Source: Lentisphaeria bacterium
GTDB taxonomy: Bacteria; Verrucomicrobiota; Lentisphaeria; Victivallales; Victivallaceae
Direction of reading: 5' to 3'
Assembly (NCBI GenBank): GCA_017450705.1
Contig: JAFSTC010000053.1
Location: 1-64,000, forward strand
DNA: 64,000 nucleotides
Of this stretch, positions 37,826-47,358 are shown in pieces. The translations under genes were made by a program, and so were the position numbers. The notes under the pieces are model-generated. The model had not been told where the DNA came from. It searched no databases and worked only from the letters and a program-made list of their open reading frames with translations. Every line of letters begins with the position of its first letter. The stretch's first letter is position 1.

Positions 37826-40180
37826 ATGGCGCAGCAAGTGATCTTTTCAGGAGATTTGAAAATCGTTTTCGACGGCGGACGCGGCGTTCTGCCGCAGGCG
37901 GTCTGGGTGAAGAATTTTTCCGGCGGGGAGGAACTCGTCGTCGACGGCGCGCGGAGCCGCTTCAGTCTCCGGGACGCCTCCGGGAGGGAGCTTTTTCCCC
38001 GCCGGGAGGGAGATGCGGACGTGAGTTTCCCCGAAAAGGACTGCACCCGGATCACCCTGAACGACCTCAAATTCTTTTCTTCCGACGGGGAGATCGTCCC
38101 GGAACTTCAGGGGTGTTTCTGCTATGACATTTTTTCGGACGGAACGGCGTTCTGTTCGCTCTTCCTCCTCGTCGCCTCGGCCAAAGGAGAGTCATTCGGC
38201 GATCTCAAGCTGACGCTGGGAGTCGACGCCGGGCGTTTCGACGACGTCCGCTGGGCATTCCTGCACCGCAAGGAACGCGTCGACGGCGCGGTGATCCAGG
38301 CGGCGGGGCCCGAGCGCTATCTTGCCCGGGGCGTGGAAAAACGCTCCCCCGAAGCGGCCCCCGTCGTCTCCTTCAACGGCACCCGGGAGGGAGGAGAGTC
38401 GATCTACGTCGAGTTCTTCGTCGAGGGCGGCGCCTCCCTCGACGGGCAGCGCAACAGGAACGAGACCCGCGTTGACTGGGAAAACGGCTCCCCCGCCGTC
38501 ACCTGGAACTTTCAGACTTCCCCCGGCGCCAAGCCGAAACTGGGCATGCAGTTCCGCAACACCTGGGGCTGGGTCATCCGGACGGCGCCCCGCAGACGGC
38601 ACCTGCCGCCCTTCGTCATGTACCATTATCTGGACAACACGCTGCACTACCCCTCCATGGAGGAGCTGGATGCCATGAAGGACTCCGGCTGCGACGTGCT
38701 GGTCATGCACGAGAACTGGCGCGCCGACGTCCAGAACGGCGGCGTGCCTTTCGACACAAGGCGCTTCGAAGAACTGGTTTCCGCCGCCCGGGCAAGGGGG
38801 ATCCGGATCGCCGTCTACATCCGCGGCAACGAGATCTCCGCCGTCGAGACCGCCTGCGCGTGGTTCGACCGGTACTTGCAAAAAAATTTCGACGGCCTGT
38901 ACATCGACTACGGCAGTCCCACCTGCCGGGTGGTCGCCGCGGACGAGAACTTTCCCCACGGCCGGGTGCAGTTCCGCGCCCACTACGACCTCTTCCGCCG
39001 TCTGCGGGCCCGGGTCGGGGAGGACGGTCTTCTGTTTTCCCACACGGGGCCGGCCTTCTCCGGGCTGAGCCTCCCCCTGACAGACGGCTACGTTTCGGGC
39101 GAAGGCGAGAAGGGCCTGCTGGTCGCCAGCCGCAAACAGCATGAATACTTCAGCATGGCCCCCCTCTGCTGCGGGACCATGTGGACCGCCGCGTTCCCCG
39201 AGTACTCCACGGCAAAGATGATCCCGTTCCTCGCCGCCGCGGGGCAGTTCCCCCACAGCACTCTGGGCTGTCAGATCCCCTCCTCCAGTCTGACCCATCC
39301 CGGGGAACCCGGCATCAACGACCGGGCCTTCCGGCCGCTGTGGAAACTGTGGGGCCTCTTCAGGAACGAAAGGGACATGGCCGTTTTCAGCGACATCAAC
39401 ACAACTGGCGTCTTCCCCGCCGATCCCCTCTGCGGCCACTATATGATGATCAGCGCCGACGGGCGGCGCGCCCTCTGCATCGCCGCCAACTTCTCGGAAG
39501 AGGAAAAGACCTTCGACGTCACGCCCGACTGGGAGAAATGCGGCTTTTCCCCCGAGGGGAAAACGTGCCGGCTTCTTTCCCCCGGTCAGGAATCGCCGGG
39601 AGAGGAAAAACTTTACACGTCGGAAAAGCTCGTTCTCACGCTGCCCGGAAACGGCTGCGCGGGGTTCTTCTTCGGTCCGGAGGAGACGGATTTCACCGAT
39701 TACCGCAGGCCCTACCACAGGCCCTGCGCCTCGGGATTGGCCTATCTCGCCTGCGTTGAGGCCCAGAAGCAGCTGCGCCGGGAGCCGCCGCGGTGGAACA
39801 AGGTGTATTTTTCGGCGGAGATCACTCCCTCGGGGGCTTTCGGCTACGAGGATTCCCTCCTGATCGACCTCTACGACAACAACTCCTATCTGGTGGCGTT
39901 CGGGGAGGACGGCTCCTTCCGCAAGCTGGCGGAGATCCTCACGCCGGAGGGGAAACCGCTCTACACGGGCGAGTCATCGCAGAAGATCGCCCTCGACGGG
40001 CTCCTGCCGCCGGGACGGCATCATCTGGGGATTTATGCCACCCACGGCGGGGAACCCTTCTACTCCTTCTTCAAGGCCGTTCTTTCGGACGGGGAGGGGC
40101 ACACCTGCGATCTGCTCTACCGCAACGATTACGAAAGCGACAGGGCGTTCCTGCACTTCGACGTCGTCATTCCCGGTTAG
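37826..40180 (+). CDS. Intracellular glycosidase-like TIM-barrel protein
   Basis: A 784-residue protein without a signal peptide. Residues about 1-250 look beta-rich; about 260-560 have a TIM-barrel pattern with VMYHYLDNTLHYPSMEEL, IAVYIRGNEISAVE, NFDGLYIDYGSPT and GLLFSHTGPAFSG; the rest is beta-rich. The YIDYG motif occupies the same place as YWDN in the secreted protein at 33251, suggesting a distant relationship. No established GH family is recognised. It is controlled by the divergent AraC regulator and its 3' end overlaps the opposing six-hairpin gene by 14 bp. ATG 37826 follows a GGGAAGGGAG site. Confidence 0.65.
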   Translation: MAQQVIFSGDLKIVFDGGRGVLPQAVWVKNFSGGEELVVDGARSRFSLRDASGRELFPRREGDADVSFPEKDCTRITLNDLKFFSSDGEIVPELQGCFCYDIFSDGTAFCSLFLLVASAKGESFGDLKLTLGVDAGRFDDVRWAFLHRKERVDGAVIQAAGPERYLARGVEKRSPEAAPVVSFNGTREGGESIYVEFFVEGGASLDGQRNRNETRVDWENGSPAVTWNFQTSPGAKPKLGMQFRNTWGWVIRTAPRRRHLPPFVMYHYLDNTLHYPSMEELDAMKDSGCDVLVMHENWRADVQNGGVPFDTRRFEELVSAARARGIRIAVYIRGNEISAVETACAWFDRYLQKNFDGLYIDYGSPTCRVVAADENFPHGRVQFRAHYDLFRRLRARVGEDGLLFSHTGPAFSGLSLPLTDGYVSGEGEKGLLVASRKQHEYFSMAPLCCGTMWTAAFPEYSTAKMIPFLAAAGQFPHSTLGCQIPSSSLTHPGEPGINDRAFRPLWKLWGLFRNERDMAVFSDINTTGVFPADPLCGHYMMISADGRRALCIAANFSEEEKTFDVTPDWEKCGFSPEGKTCRLLSPGQESPGEEKLYTSEKLVLTLPGNGCAGFFFGPEETDFTDYRRPYHRPCASGLAYLACVEAQKQLRREPPRWNKVYFSAEITPSGAFGYEDSLLIDLYDNNSYLVAFGEDGSFRKLAEILTPEGKPLYTGESSQKIALDGLLPPGRHHLGIYATHGGEPFYSFFKAVLSDGEGHTCDLLYRNDYESDRAFLHFDVVIPG

Positions 40181-41315
40181 AGCGGCACGCCGCCGCGGCC
40201 TGGAGGAAGAAGATCGTCCCCAGGTCCCGCAGCTGCCAGGGGATGCGGTCGCTGCCGTCGGGCGGCAGGATCTTTTCGAGGACGGCGCCGTCCAGCTCCG
40301 GACGGTCCGGGCAGTCGAACTGCATGGCAAGGCAGAAATCCAGCGCCTTTTCGATGGATGGCGTGAGAGACTCGTCCTTGAAAAAGGCCCGGCAGTCGGC
40401 CAATACCAGCGCCGCGCAAGCGCTTCCGCTGGCCGAGTGGCCGAAGCTGTAAGTGTTGAACCCCGGCCCCGTGTGGCGGAAGAGACCGCCGTCCAGCCGC
40501 AGCGCCGAGCGGTACCATTCGGCGGACCGCCGGAAACAGTCGAGGAATCTTTTGTCCCCCGTGGCCTCGTAAACGGCCCGCATGGGGCGTCCCCACCAGT
40601 AGGCCTGACGGGGATGGATCAATCCTTCGGAACTGACGCAGGGGATGTACCGGCCCCAGTTGCCCGCGGGATCCTCCTCCTTCAGAAGCATTTCCGCCGT
40701 TTCGAGGGCGATCCGCCGGAAATCCTCCCGGCCCGTGAGACGCCACCCGGTGAGAAACACCCCGTCGTCCAGAAGCGGGCGCTCCACCGAGGCCGCGTGG
40801 GTGAAGAAGCAACGGCGGTTCCCGACGTCGTAGGTGCCGCGGAATTTTTTCGTCTCATCGTTCCACATCTTGCGGGCGGTCCAGTCCAGCGCGGCGACGG
40901 CGGCGTCGGCGTAACGGGCGTCCCCCGTCCTTTCCGACAGCAGGAAGAGACCGTCGAGGGACTCCAGGACGGCGGAGGTGTTGACCAGCCGGGGATCGTC
41001 CTCGAAGGCGAGCAGAAGTCCCGCGTCCTCCCCCTCCCGGAGCTGATTGGCGAGGATGAAATCCGCGCAGAACGCCGCCTCCGGGAGTTTGTCCAGCATG
41101 ACGAGGGCCTTGACCGCCTGCCCCGTGTGCCAGAGGGGGCAGAAACTGTCCCAGGCGCCTGTCGTCGACAGGTACTCCCCGCGGATGGCCCCGTTCCACG
41201 AAAGAAGAGCCATGGCCCGGCCCCGGCCGCCCACCGGGCGGCCGTCCGTCACCAGCGCCGGGCCGGTCAGCCAGCCGACGGCGGAAGCGACTTTTTCCTC
41301 GAAAGTCTTTCTCAA
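40167..41315 (-). CDS. Six-hairpin (alpha/alpha-barrel) glycosidase-like protein
   Basis: A 382-residue cytosolic protein with repeated helical hairpins: WHTGQAVKALVMLDKLPEA, LVNTSAVLESLDGLFLLSERTGD, LLDDGVFLTGWRLTGREDF, YWWGRPMRAVYEATGDKRFLD (each under the repeat pattern) spaced at about 50 residues, as in alpha/alpha-barrel glycosidases such as GH88/GH105/GH127. Catalytic residues cannot be named. Its ATG overlaps the stop of the large GH42-like gene (ATGA), so it probably finishes degradation of oligosaccharides released by that enzyme. Confidence 0.68.
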   Translation of the reverse strand: MRKTFEEKVASAVGWLTGPALVTDGRPVGGRGRAMALLSWNGAIRGEYLSTTGAWDSFCPLWHTGQAVKALVMLDKLPEAAFCADFILANQLREGEDAGLLLAFEDDPRLVNTSAVLESLDGLFLLSERTGDARYADAAVAALDWTARKMWNDETKKFRGTYDVGNRRCFFTHAASVERPLLDDGVFLTGWRLTGREDFRRIALETAEMLLKEEDPAGNWGRYIPCVSSEGLIHPRQAYWWGRPMRAVYEATGDKRFLDCFRRSAEWYRSALRLDGGLFRHTGPGFNTYSFGHSASGSACAALVLADCRAFFKDESLTPSIEKALDFCLAMQFDCPDRPELDGAVLEKILPPDGSDRIPWQLRDLGTIFFLQAAAACRSNRE

Positions 41316-44300
41316 AGCGGGCTTTCCTTATTCGGAACTTTTTCTGCAAATTCGAACCACCGCGACTCGCCGGCGTCGAGGACGATGGCATGCTCCTTCA
41401 CTTCCTTCCCCGTTTCCGCGTCGACGAGCCGGGTCCGGCCCGGCGGCAGCGAAAGGGGATATCTGCCCGCCTTCAGCGCGTGCAGCGAAAGAAAATTGCC
41501 GTTCATGTCGGCGACGACGCCCGGACGGGCGACCGCATATCCCCCCGCCGCACGGACGATGTTGTAAAAGAGCACCGGGTCCAGAGCCCCCGGAACGCCG
41601 CAGAACACGGCCGTGAAATCCTTGTGGCGGCGCACCGCCACCGCGCTTTCGCCCGAGGCGTACCGCGCCAGCGTGACGGCCTTCTTATCGGTGACGATCC
41701 ACCGGGGCAGTCTGTGGCGCCAGGGATCCTCTTTGCCCAATTCGAAGCGGCGGCGGTAGGCGTCGGCGACGCCCAGGGTCTCCGGCACGCCCGCCAGCAG
41801 GGGGTGATCCGCCTTTTCCCGCAGGATGAGCGTTTCGGCAGGAGCGGGATCGAACTTCGTTTCGATCCCGGTGAGGGAGGCGGTGTCCCCGGAGGCGCGG
41901 GAGCCCCCCGGCGTGCCCGTGCCGCCGACCCAGACGACGGTGCGGCCGTCTTTGAGCAGCTTTTCGCGCATGAAGGTCTTTTCCTCATCCGTGAGATGGA
42001 CGGGGTTGAGGAGGACGAACACCCGGAAACGCCGGTGCCGCCCCTCTTTCATCAGGTCGCTCATCAGCATGGTCGCGGGGAAGACCCCGGAGCCGCGCAG
42101 CGCCCACATCATCTCCTCGGTCATGAGGCCGCTGTGGTTGCCCCGCTTGCCCCCGCCCAGGGGGACGCTGCCGAACAGGCCGTTTTGAAACGTCACCCAG
42201 ACCGTGTCGGGCGTAAAATCGTCGCTTCCGGCGTTTTCGAAGACCCGGTCGGCGGTCTCGCGGACCGTCTTCATGAGGGAGACCGTTTCCGGCGCGCGGA
42301 AGGTCCCGTTGCCCATGTCGTAGAACCAGAGTCCCTGATACGCGGCGATCATCCGGCCGGACTCCTTGAGCATGACGCTGCGCATCTCCCGCTGGTTCAG
42401 GGGGGTCCCGATCTTCATGCCGTAGAGCTCGGCGTAGCCGGAGCCCCGGAGCCAGCTGCGGAGATCCAGTTCGGACACGGCCATTTTGCCGTGGAGCCCG
42501 TTGGAATCCGCGACCATGTTCAGGCCGCCGGAGTACCCCGCAGGGCGGTAGTGGTACATGGGCTGGGCCGCGAAGAGATCATGGCCCTTCGAGCCGTAGA
42601 GGGCGTCGAAATTCTGGCTCCACGTCCCGCCGAAGCACCACGAAAAGCCCAGGATCTCCCGGCCGAAAGCCGCCTTGCAGAGGGCGAGGTAATATCCGGA
42701 GTTGAGCCAGATCTGCCGCTCTTCGAATTCCTTGAAATCCATCTGCCGCCGGGAGGTCGCCGGATCGTACCAGTTCCCCGGCAGAGTATTGCCGTCGGTT
42801 TCGGGAGGGACGGCGGCCGTCGCGATGGCGGCCGCGGGATCGCGCCACGCCCGGCGCAGGGCGTCGTCATTTCCGTAGCGCTCCTTGAGAAACCTGCGCC
42901 ACGCCCGGGTCGCCGCGGGGCCGTAGTCCCGGAAAGGAATGAAAAACTGCCCGTCGTGCCCGCCGGAGATGAAGACGCCCGAGATCACTTTGGCGTAGGG
43001 CTTTTTGACAAGCTCTTCCAGAAACTTGCGGAGGATGACGCCGGAGGACTCCCGGGCTTTTTCGGAAAATTGCGAGGGCCACCACAGCAGGTTCCCGCCC
43101 TTGGGCAGGGTCTTGGCGAAACCCGTGACGACGCAGGGCGTCCCGCAGGCCCGCTGTCCCCGCGCGTCCAGATAAGCCTCCTCCGGGTTCTTCTCCACGA
43201 AGTCGTCGGGGAAAGCGACGTTGATCCCCAGCACGGGCGAAGACTCCGGCGCTTTGCACAGGGCGGACTCGATGATCTCGAAGAGGGGCGAAAAATCCAG
43301 TTTGCCGGAGCCGTCCCGGATCCCCCGGAAGGGCGGGTAGCGGCAGCTGCTGCGCATATTCACCGTCACCACCGGCTGACGGATCCCGACCTCGCGGCAG
43401 AAAAGTTCGCAGTCGCCCAGCGCGCCGTTGAAGCTGAGCATGAAGACGGGGGAGACGGTCTTTCCGTTGAGTTCCAGAACGCTCTTTCCCCCGGACGTGC
43501 ACCCGATGCGGGCCGTCACCGCGGGGCGGCCGGCGATCCTGCGCAGCGTCTCCTCCAGAGTGTGTCCGGGGGTGCTGTAGGTGCGTCCGGCGTCGGCGAA
43601 ATCGATCTCCCGCGCGGGGAACTCCAGATCGTCGAGGTAAACCGTCACGGGATTGCCGTACAAAACCACAGCCGGACGCAGAGGCTGGTCGTACTTCCGC
43701 GGACCGGCCAGGATCAGACGCTTGCCCCATGCGGCGCCCGGGGTGTTGACGAGGACGCTCTGCCCCTGCCATCCGGCGCCGCCGAAAAACCGGGTGTCGT
43801 GCCACTGGATGGAGCCGTCCGGCTTCAGGAACCGGGGCAGGAGAAGCGAATTGTACGAAGCATCGCCGCAGCGGTAGTGCAGACGGAATATCCACGGCTT
43901 TTTCCCGTTCCCGGCGGGGATCGTCACGGGGAAGGCGCTGGCCAGAAGAATGTATCCTTTGCCGTTGGTCTTGACGATTTTGAGCGACTGTCTCCCCGTC
44001 CGCGCCCGGTCGGAAACGACTTCATAACGGCCCTCGGCGCCGTCCTCGAACGTGATCCGCCAGCCGTAGAGGGCATCGTTTCTCGAGGCCTCGAAACTGC
44101 TGTCGGGCAGAAACGACGGACCGCTCAGCGCGTGGGGGGGACTGGCCCAGCGCACATACCCGGCAAGCTCGGGCGGCGTTCCCCCCGGCATGCCGCGGAC
44201 GGTGTTGGCCATGCAGAGGCGCACGCCGAAATTATTGGAAAGCAAGGCATTCCGGATGAAGGGGAAGGCCCCCTTCCCCAGCCGGGTCAGGGCCGAGGCC

Positions 44301-45052
44301 GCGTGGACGCGAACGGCTTCGTTGCGGTGGGTCAGCTGGGAAGCCAGCGTCTCCGCGCAGGGCAGGGCCGCCTCCCCGAAGGAGCCCAGTCTGTACGCCG
44401 CCCGGAAACGGACCTGACGCTCCGGATCGTCCGGCGTGTCCTCGAGGGCCAGAACCGCCCACGGCACGCGCCAGTCGGTGGAGCCGTCGATCAGCCTGAT
44501 CCGCTCCTCAACCGGGCGGCGTGAGAAGTCTTCGGGGAGCAAATGGACGAAACTTGCCGCCGAGGGCGTCCCGCAGGAGATCTTTTTTACGCTCCCCGCA
44601 CCGCTCAGGGTCAGGACCGGGACGAGAAAGGCCGTCCCCTCGGGCAGTTCCGCCGGAACGGAGACGGCGGCGTCGCCGAAAGGCTTCGAGCCGCACCTGT
44701 GACTTTTGATGAATCTCCCGGCCCGGTTGTAACAGTAGAACGAAAAACGCGCCTCGCCCTGCCCCGCGGCCGCCGCCGAAAAGAGGATGTTCCCGTTTTT
44801 GAACTTGTCGGCGTCCAGCCGGAAATTCCGGCCGCTGACGACCACGAGGCCGCCGCCTGAGGAGAATTCGATGCGCCCGGCGCCCTTGACCGCCGCCGCG
44901 GCCTTTTTGCCCTTGAGGGTGATCTGCCAGTATTTCAACTCCTCGCGGCTGTCCCCGGAAAACCGGGCAAGGCCGGGATCCGGCAGCAGCTCGGCGGCAA
45001 AGCACGCCGCGGATACGGAAAACAGTCCCAAAAGAAATTTTTTCCAGTTCAT
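41312..45052 (-). CDS. Giant secreted GH42-like protein with HEAT repeats
   Basis: A 1246-residue exported protein with a signal peptide (about 1-20, SAACFAAEL). Residues about 205-290 form HEAT-type helical repeats (FRAAYRLGSFGEAALPCAE, VRVHAASALTRLGKGAFPF); about 310-500 is a CBM-like beta-sandwich; about 540-960 a TIM barrel in which GGHDGQFFIPFRDYGPAA and RYGNDDALRRAWRDP match beta-galactosidases of the GH42 kind; about 1000-1150 is a glutaminase-like fold (FVLLNPVHLTDEEKTFM), the usual GH42 trimerisation domain. ATG 45052 was preferred over an upstream in-frame ATG because the signal peptide starts there. Substrate unknown. Confidence 0.72.
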   Translation of the reverse strand: MNWKKFLLGLFSVSAACFAAELLPDPGLARFSGDSREELKYWQITLKGKKAAAAVKGAGRIEFSSGGGLVVVSGRNFRLDADKFKNGNILFSAAAAGQGEARFSFYCYNRAGRFIKSHRCGSKPFGDAAVSVPAELPEGTAFLVPVLTLSGAGSVKKISCGTPSAASFVHLLPEDFSRRPVEERIRLIDGSTDWRVPWAVLALEDTPDDPERQVRFRAAYRLGSFGEAALPCAETLASQLTHRNEAVRVHAASALTRLGKGAFPFIRNALLSNNFGVRLCMANTVRGMPGGTPPELAGYVRWASPPHALSGPSFLPDSSFEASRNDALYGWRITFEDGAEGRYEVVSDRARTGRQSLKIVKTNGKGYILLASAFPVTIPAGNGKKPWIFRLHYRCGDASYNSLLLPRFLKPDGSIQWHDTRFFGGAGWQGQSVLVNTPGAAWGKRLILAGPRKYDQPLRPAVVLYGNPVTVYLDDLEFPAREIDFADAGRTYSTPGHTLEETLRRIAGRPAVTARIGCTSGGKSVLELNGKTVSPVFMLSFNGALGDCELFCREVGIRQPVVTVNMRSSCRYPPFRGIRDGSGKLDFSPLFEIIESALCKAPESSPVLGINVAFPDDFVEKNPEEAYLDARGQRACGTPCVVTGFAKTLPKGGNLLWWPSQFSEKARESSGVILRKFLEELVKKPYAKVISGVFISGGHDGQFFIPFRDYGPAATRAWRRFLKERYGNDDALRRAWRDPAAAIATAAVPPETDGNTLPGNWYDPATSRRQMDFKEFEERQIWLNSGYYLALCKAAFGREILGFSWCFGGTWSQNFDALYGSKGHDLFAAQPMYHYRPAGYSGGLNMVADSNGLHGKMAVSELDLRSWLRGSGYAELYGMKIGTPLNQREMRSVMLKESGRMIAAYQGLWFYDMGNGTFRAPETVSLMKTVRETADRVFENAGSDDFTPDTVWVTFQNGLFGSVPLGGGKRGNHSGLMTEEMMWALRGSGVFPATMLMSDLMKEGRHRRFRVFVLLNPVHLTDEEKTFMREKLLKDGRTVVWVGGTGTPGGSRASGDTASLTGIETKFDPAPAETLILREKADHPLLAGVPETLGVADAYRRRFELGKEDPWRHRLPRWIVTDKKAVTLARYASGESAVAVRRHKDFTAVFCGVPGALDPVLFYNIVRAAGGYAVARPGVVADMNGNFLSLHALKAGRYPLSLPPGRTRLVDAETGKEVKEHAIVLDAGESRWFEFAEKVPNKESPL

Positions 45053-45190
45053 TTGCCCTTTCCCCATCAAAAACCAGACGGGAAGTAAGTTACATCCCCT
45101 GCCGCCCCATTGCAAGCCGCCGGGAAAAAGTTCTGTTGTACGGCCCTGCCTTATTGTTGCAAAAGATTGCTGTCTGACTGAATGCTGTGG

Positions 45191-45217
45191 ATACTGCGAA
45201 TACTACGAATACTGCGT
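45191..45217. repeat. Three tandem 9-bp repeats upstream of the GH42-like gene
   Basis: ATACTGCGA, ATACTACGA, ATACTGCGT follow one another in the 184-bp gap between the GH42-like gene and the ROK gene. The gap also holds TTGCAA at 45157-45162, a possible -35 for the GH42-like gene on the minus strand, and two ACCTCAT heptamers (45234-45247) that run into the ROK stop codon. Confidence 0.6.
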
Positions 45218-45236
45218 ATCCCGGGCGCGGGACACC

Positions 45237-46409
45237 TCATACCTCATACCTGCCGCTCTGCGGCGTCCGCCCGGCAAAGATGGCGGCGCCGCGGGCCAGG
45301 GAGTTGTCGAAGTCCAGCCGGATGAAATGGATCGCAAGATCCGCCCTCACCGGGGAAAACACGAGTTCCCGGATCACCCGTTCCAGCATGTCCTGAAACT
45401 TTTGTCCCAGCTCCAGCATCCGCCCGGTGACGACCAGCCGATCCACGGGGCAGCTGTTGAGCTGATTGGCGATGGCCGTTCCCAGAAAACGGGCGGCCTT
45501 TTCCGTCTCCTCCGTCACGACGGCGTCGCAGGATCGGAAGAGCCGGCACAGGCCGTCGAACCCCAGACCGGGCTCGCCGAGCTTCTCCCGGCAGACCCGC
45601 AGCAGGGCGCGGATGGAGGCCACGGTTTCGAGACACCCTTCCCTGCCGCAGCCGCAGGGCAGGCCCCCGGGGACGCAGATGCTGTGCCCCAGCTCGCCGC
45701 CGTGGTTGTTCCGGACGAAGAGGAAACGCCCCTGCTCGGAGATCAGCGAGCCGATGCCGCTGCCCGAAGAGATCAGCATGACCGATCCGGAACAGAATTC
45801 GGGGAAATTCCGGGTCAGGAAAGCCATTTTCGCCACCAGATGGTCGCAGATCGCCACGCCGCCTCCCGTCTCCGCCTCGAGGAAGGGCCGCAGAGCCAGT
45901 CCGTTGAGCGCCGGGAGGGCCGCCGCGTTTTCCAGCGTGAAGTCCGGTCCGCCGTAACTGCCGAAAACGGCGGCGCCCGTCCCCGCCAAACGCTCCCCGG
46001 CGTGAGCCCTCACGGCGCGGATGACCCGCGAGACGGCGGCAAGAAAATCCCCGCGGCCGGGGACGGCGGGGAAGACGATCTGCTCCCGGGCCCGGATCTC
46101 GCCCCGCAGATCGGTCACGACGCCGGTGATGCGCTCGGCCTCAAGCGAGATCCCGGCCAGCGCCGGACCCGCCGGATCGAGCAAAAGTTTCTCCCGGGGA
46201 CGGCCGTGTTCCGATCCCGCTTTCTCCCCGGGCATGAGGATCTTCCGGGCGATCAGTTCGCGCACCGCCCGCGAGACGGTGGTGTTGTCGCACCCCATCC
46301 GCCGGGCGATCTCGGTCCGCGAAAGCCCCTCGGACTCGAGCAGTATCTCCAGCACCGCCTGCAGGTTCCTGCTCCTGATGTCGTTCAGTTTAAGTATCTT
46401 TTCTTTCAT
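45237..46409 (-). CDS. ROK-family transcriptional repressor
   Basis: A 390-residue NagC/XylR-type regulator. An N-terminal winged helix (SRTEIARRMGCDNTTVSRAV, residues about 29-48) is followed by the sugar-kinase-like ROK domain with ISSGSGIGSLI and the zinc motif GGELGHSICVPGGLPCGCG followed by REGCLE. In such proteins the ROK domain binds a sugar or sugar phosphate, releasing DNA. It is divergent from the split transketolase operon, its likely target, and may also act on the GH42-like gene behind it. The stop codon lies inside a GGTATGA heptamer repeat. Confidence 0.88.
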   Translation of the reverse strand: MKEKILKLNDIRSRNLQAVLEILLESEGLSRTEIARRMGCDNTTVSRAVRELIARKILMPGEKAGSEHGRPREKLLLDPAGPALAGISLEAERITGVVTDLRGEIRAREQIVFPAVPGRGDFLAAVSRVIRAVRAHAGERLAGTGAAVFGSYGGPDFTLENAAALPALNGLALRPFLEAETGGGVAICDHLVAKMAFLTRNFPEFCSGSVMLISSGSGIGSLISEQGRFLFVRNNHGGELGHSICVPGGLPCGCGREGCLETVASIRALLRVCREKLGEPGLGFDGLCRLFRSCDAVVTEETEKAARFLGTAIANQLNSCPVDRLVVTGRMLELGQKFQDMLERVIRELVFSPVRADLAIHFIRLDFDNSLARGAAIFAGRTPQSGRYEV

Positions 46410-46467
46410 GATGACCGTAAAATACTCTTTTTTTCGAAAAATTCAACTCGCTTTCCGCATTTTTCAT

Positions 46468-46495
46468 TTGACTTTCCGGTTTTCCGGTGTATTTT
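46468..46495 (+). promoter_or_regulatory. Predicted promoter of the transketolase-SDR operon
   Basis: TTGACT (46468-46473), 16-bp spacer, TATTTT (46490-46495), 38 bp before the GTG start. The spacer contains two copies of TTTCCGG. A TTTTTCGAAAAA palindrome lies nearer the ROK gene (about 46430-46441). Confidence 0.5.
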
Positions 46496-46533
46496 TAGAC
46501 AAGTGAAAATAAATACCCGAAAGGAGGTGTTCC

Positions 46534-47358
46534 GTGAACGACGAACAATTGAAAACGTGCCGGGAACTGGCGAAGAAGGTGAGGATCCACTGCCTGAAAA
46601 TGGTGCACAAGGGCAAGAGCGGCCACATCGGCAGCATGCTCTCGATGGCGGACATCCTGCCCGTGCTGTACACGCAGATCCTGAACACCGCCCCCGCATC
46701 CCCGAAGAAGCCGGACCGGGACCGGTTCATCCTGAGCAAGGGCCACGGGGGCGCCGCCCTGCTGGCCACGCTGGCCGAACTGGGCTTCTTCCCCCTGTCG
46801 TGGCTGGACGAATACTACTGCGACAACGGCAAACTCAGCGGCCACATCTCGCACCACATCCCCGGAGTGGAGTTCTCCACGGGCTCCCTGGGCCACGGCC
46901 TGCCCGTCGCCTGCGGCATGGCCATGGCCGCGAAACAGGCCGGGAAGAAACACCGCATCTTCTGTCTTGTCAGCGACGGCGACCTCGACGAAGGCTCCAG
47001 CTGGGAGGCGGTCATGCTGGCTGCCCAGCACCACTGGGACAACCTCGTCATGCTGGTGGACTACAACCGCCTGCAGGCCCTCGGGAAATCCCGGGACATC
47101 ATCGATCTGGAATCCCTGAAGGAGAAGCTGGAGATCTTCAACTGGGCCGTCCGCGAAGCCGACGGGCACGATCAGAACGCGATTTTTGAAGTTCTCCGGG
47201 ATCTGCCCCTGTGCAACGGCAAACCCTCCGCCGTCATCTTCCACACGGTCAAGGGCAAGGGCGTCTCGTTCATGGAAAACAACTACAAATGGCACTACGG
47301 CGGTCTGACCGACGAACTGCTGGCAAAAGCCATCAAAGAGGTGGAGGCGGCGAAATGA
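46534..47358 (+). CDS. Transketolase-like protein, N-terminal subunit
   Basis: Thiamine-diphosphate and Mg-binding half of a split transketolase, 274 residues. It shows GKSGHIGSMLSMADIL, FILSKGHGGAALLA, and the diphosphate motif SDGDLDEGSSWEA ending DYNRLQ. GTG 46534 is the start, after a perfect AAAGGAGGT site. It overlaps the C-terminal subunit by 4 bp. Split transketolases act in the pentose phosphate pathway but also in catabolic loci for apiose-type or sulfo-sugars; the ROK repressor upstream and dehydrogenase downstream point to a dedicated catabolic role (inference). Confidence 0.9.
   Translation: MNDEQLKTCRELAKKVRIHCLKMVHKGKSGHIGSMLSMADILPVLYTQILNTAPASPKKPDRDRFILSKGHGGAALLATLAELGFFPLSWLDEYYCDNGKLSGHISHHIPGVEFSTGSLGHGLPVACGMAMAAKQAGKKHRIFCLVSDGDLDEGSSWEAVMLAAQHHWDNLVMLVDYNRLQALGKSRDIIDLESLKEKLEIFNWAVREADGHDQNAIFEVLRDLPLCNGKPSAVIFHTVKGKGVSFMENNYKWHYGGLTDELLAKAIKEVEAAK

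Noticed and set aside
41390-44524. Plus-strand open frame of 1044 codons
   Set aside because: Antisense shadow of the GH42-like gene; His/Gly/Ala-biased composition, no ribosome site and no recognisable domain.
30530-45164. TTGCAAA as a shared AraC operator upstream of several glycosidase genes
   Set aside because: TTGCAA is itself palindromic and in most places sits exactly 17 bp from a -10-like hexamer, so it is better read as a -35 element.
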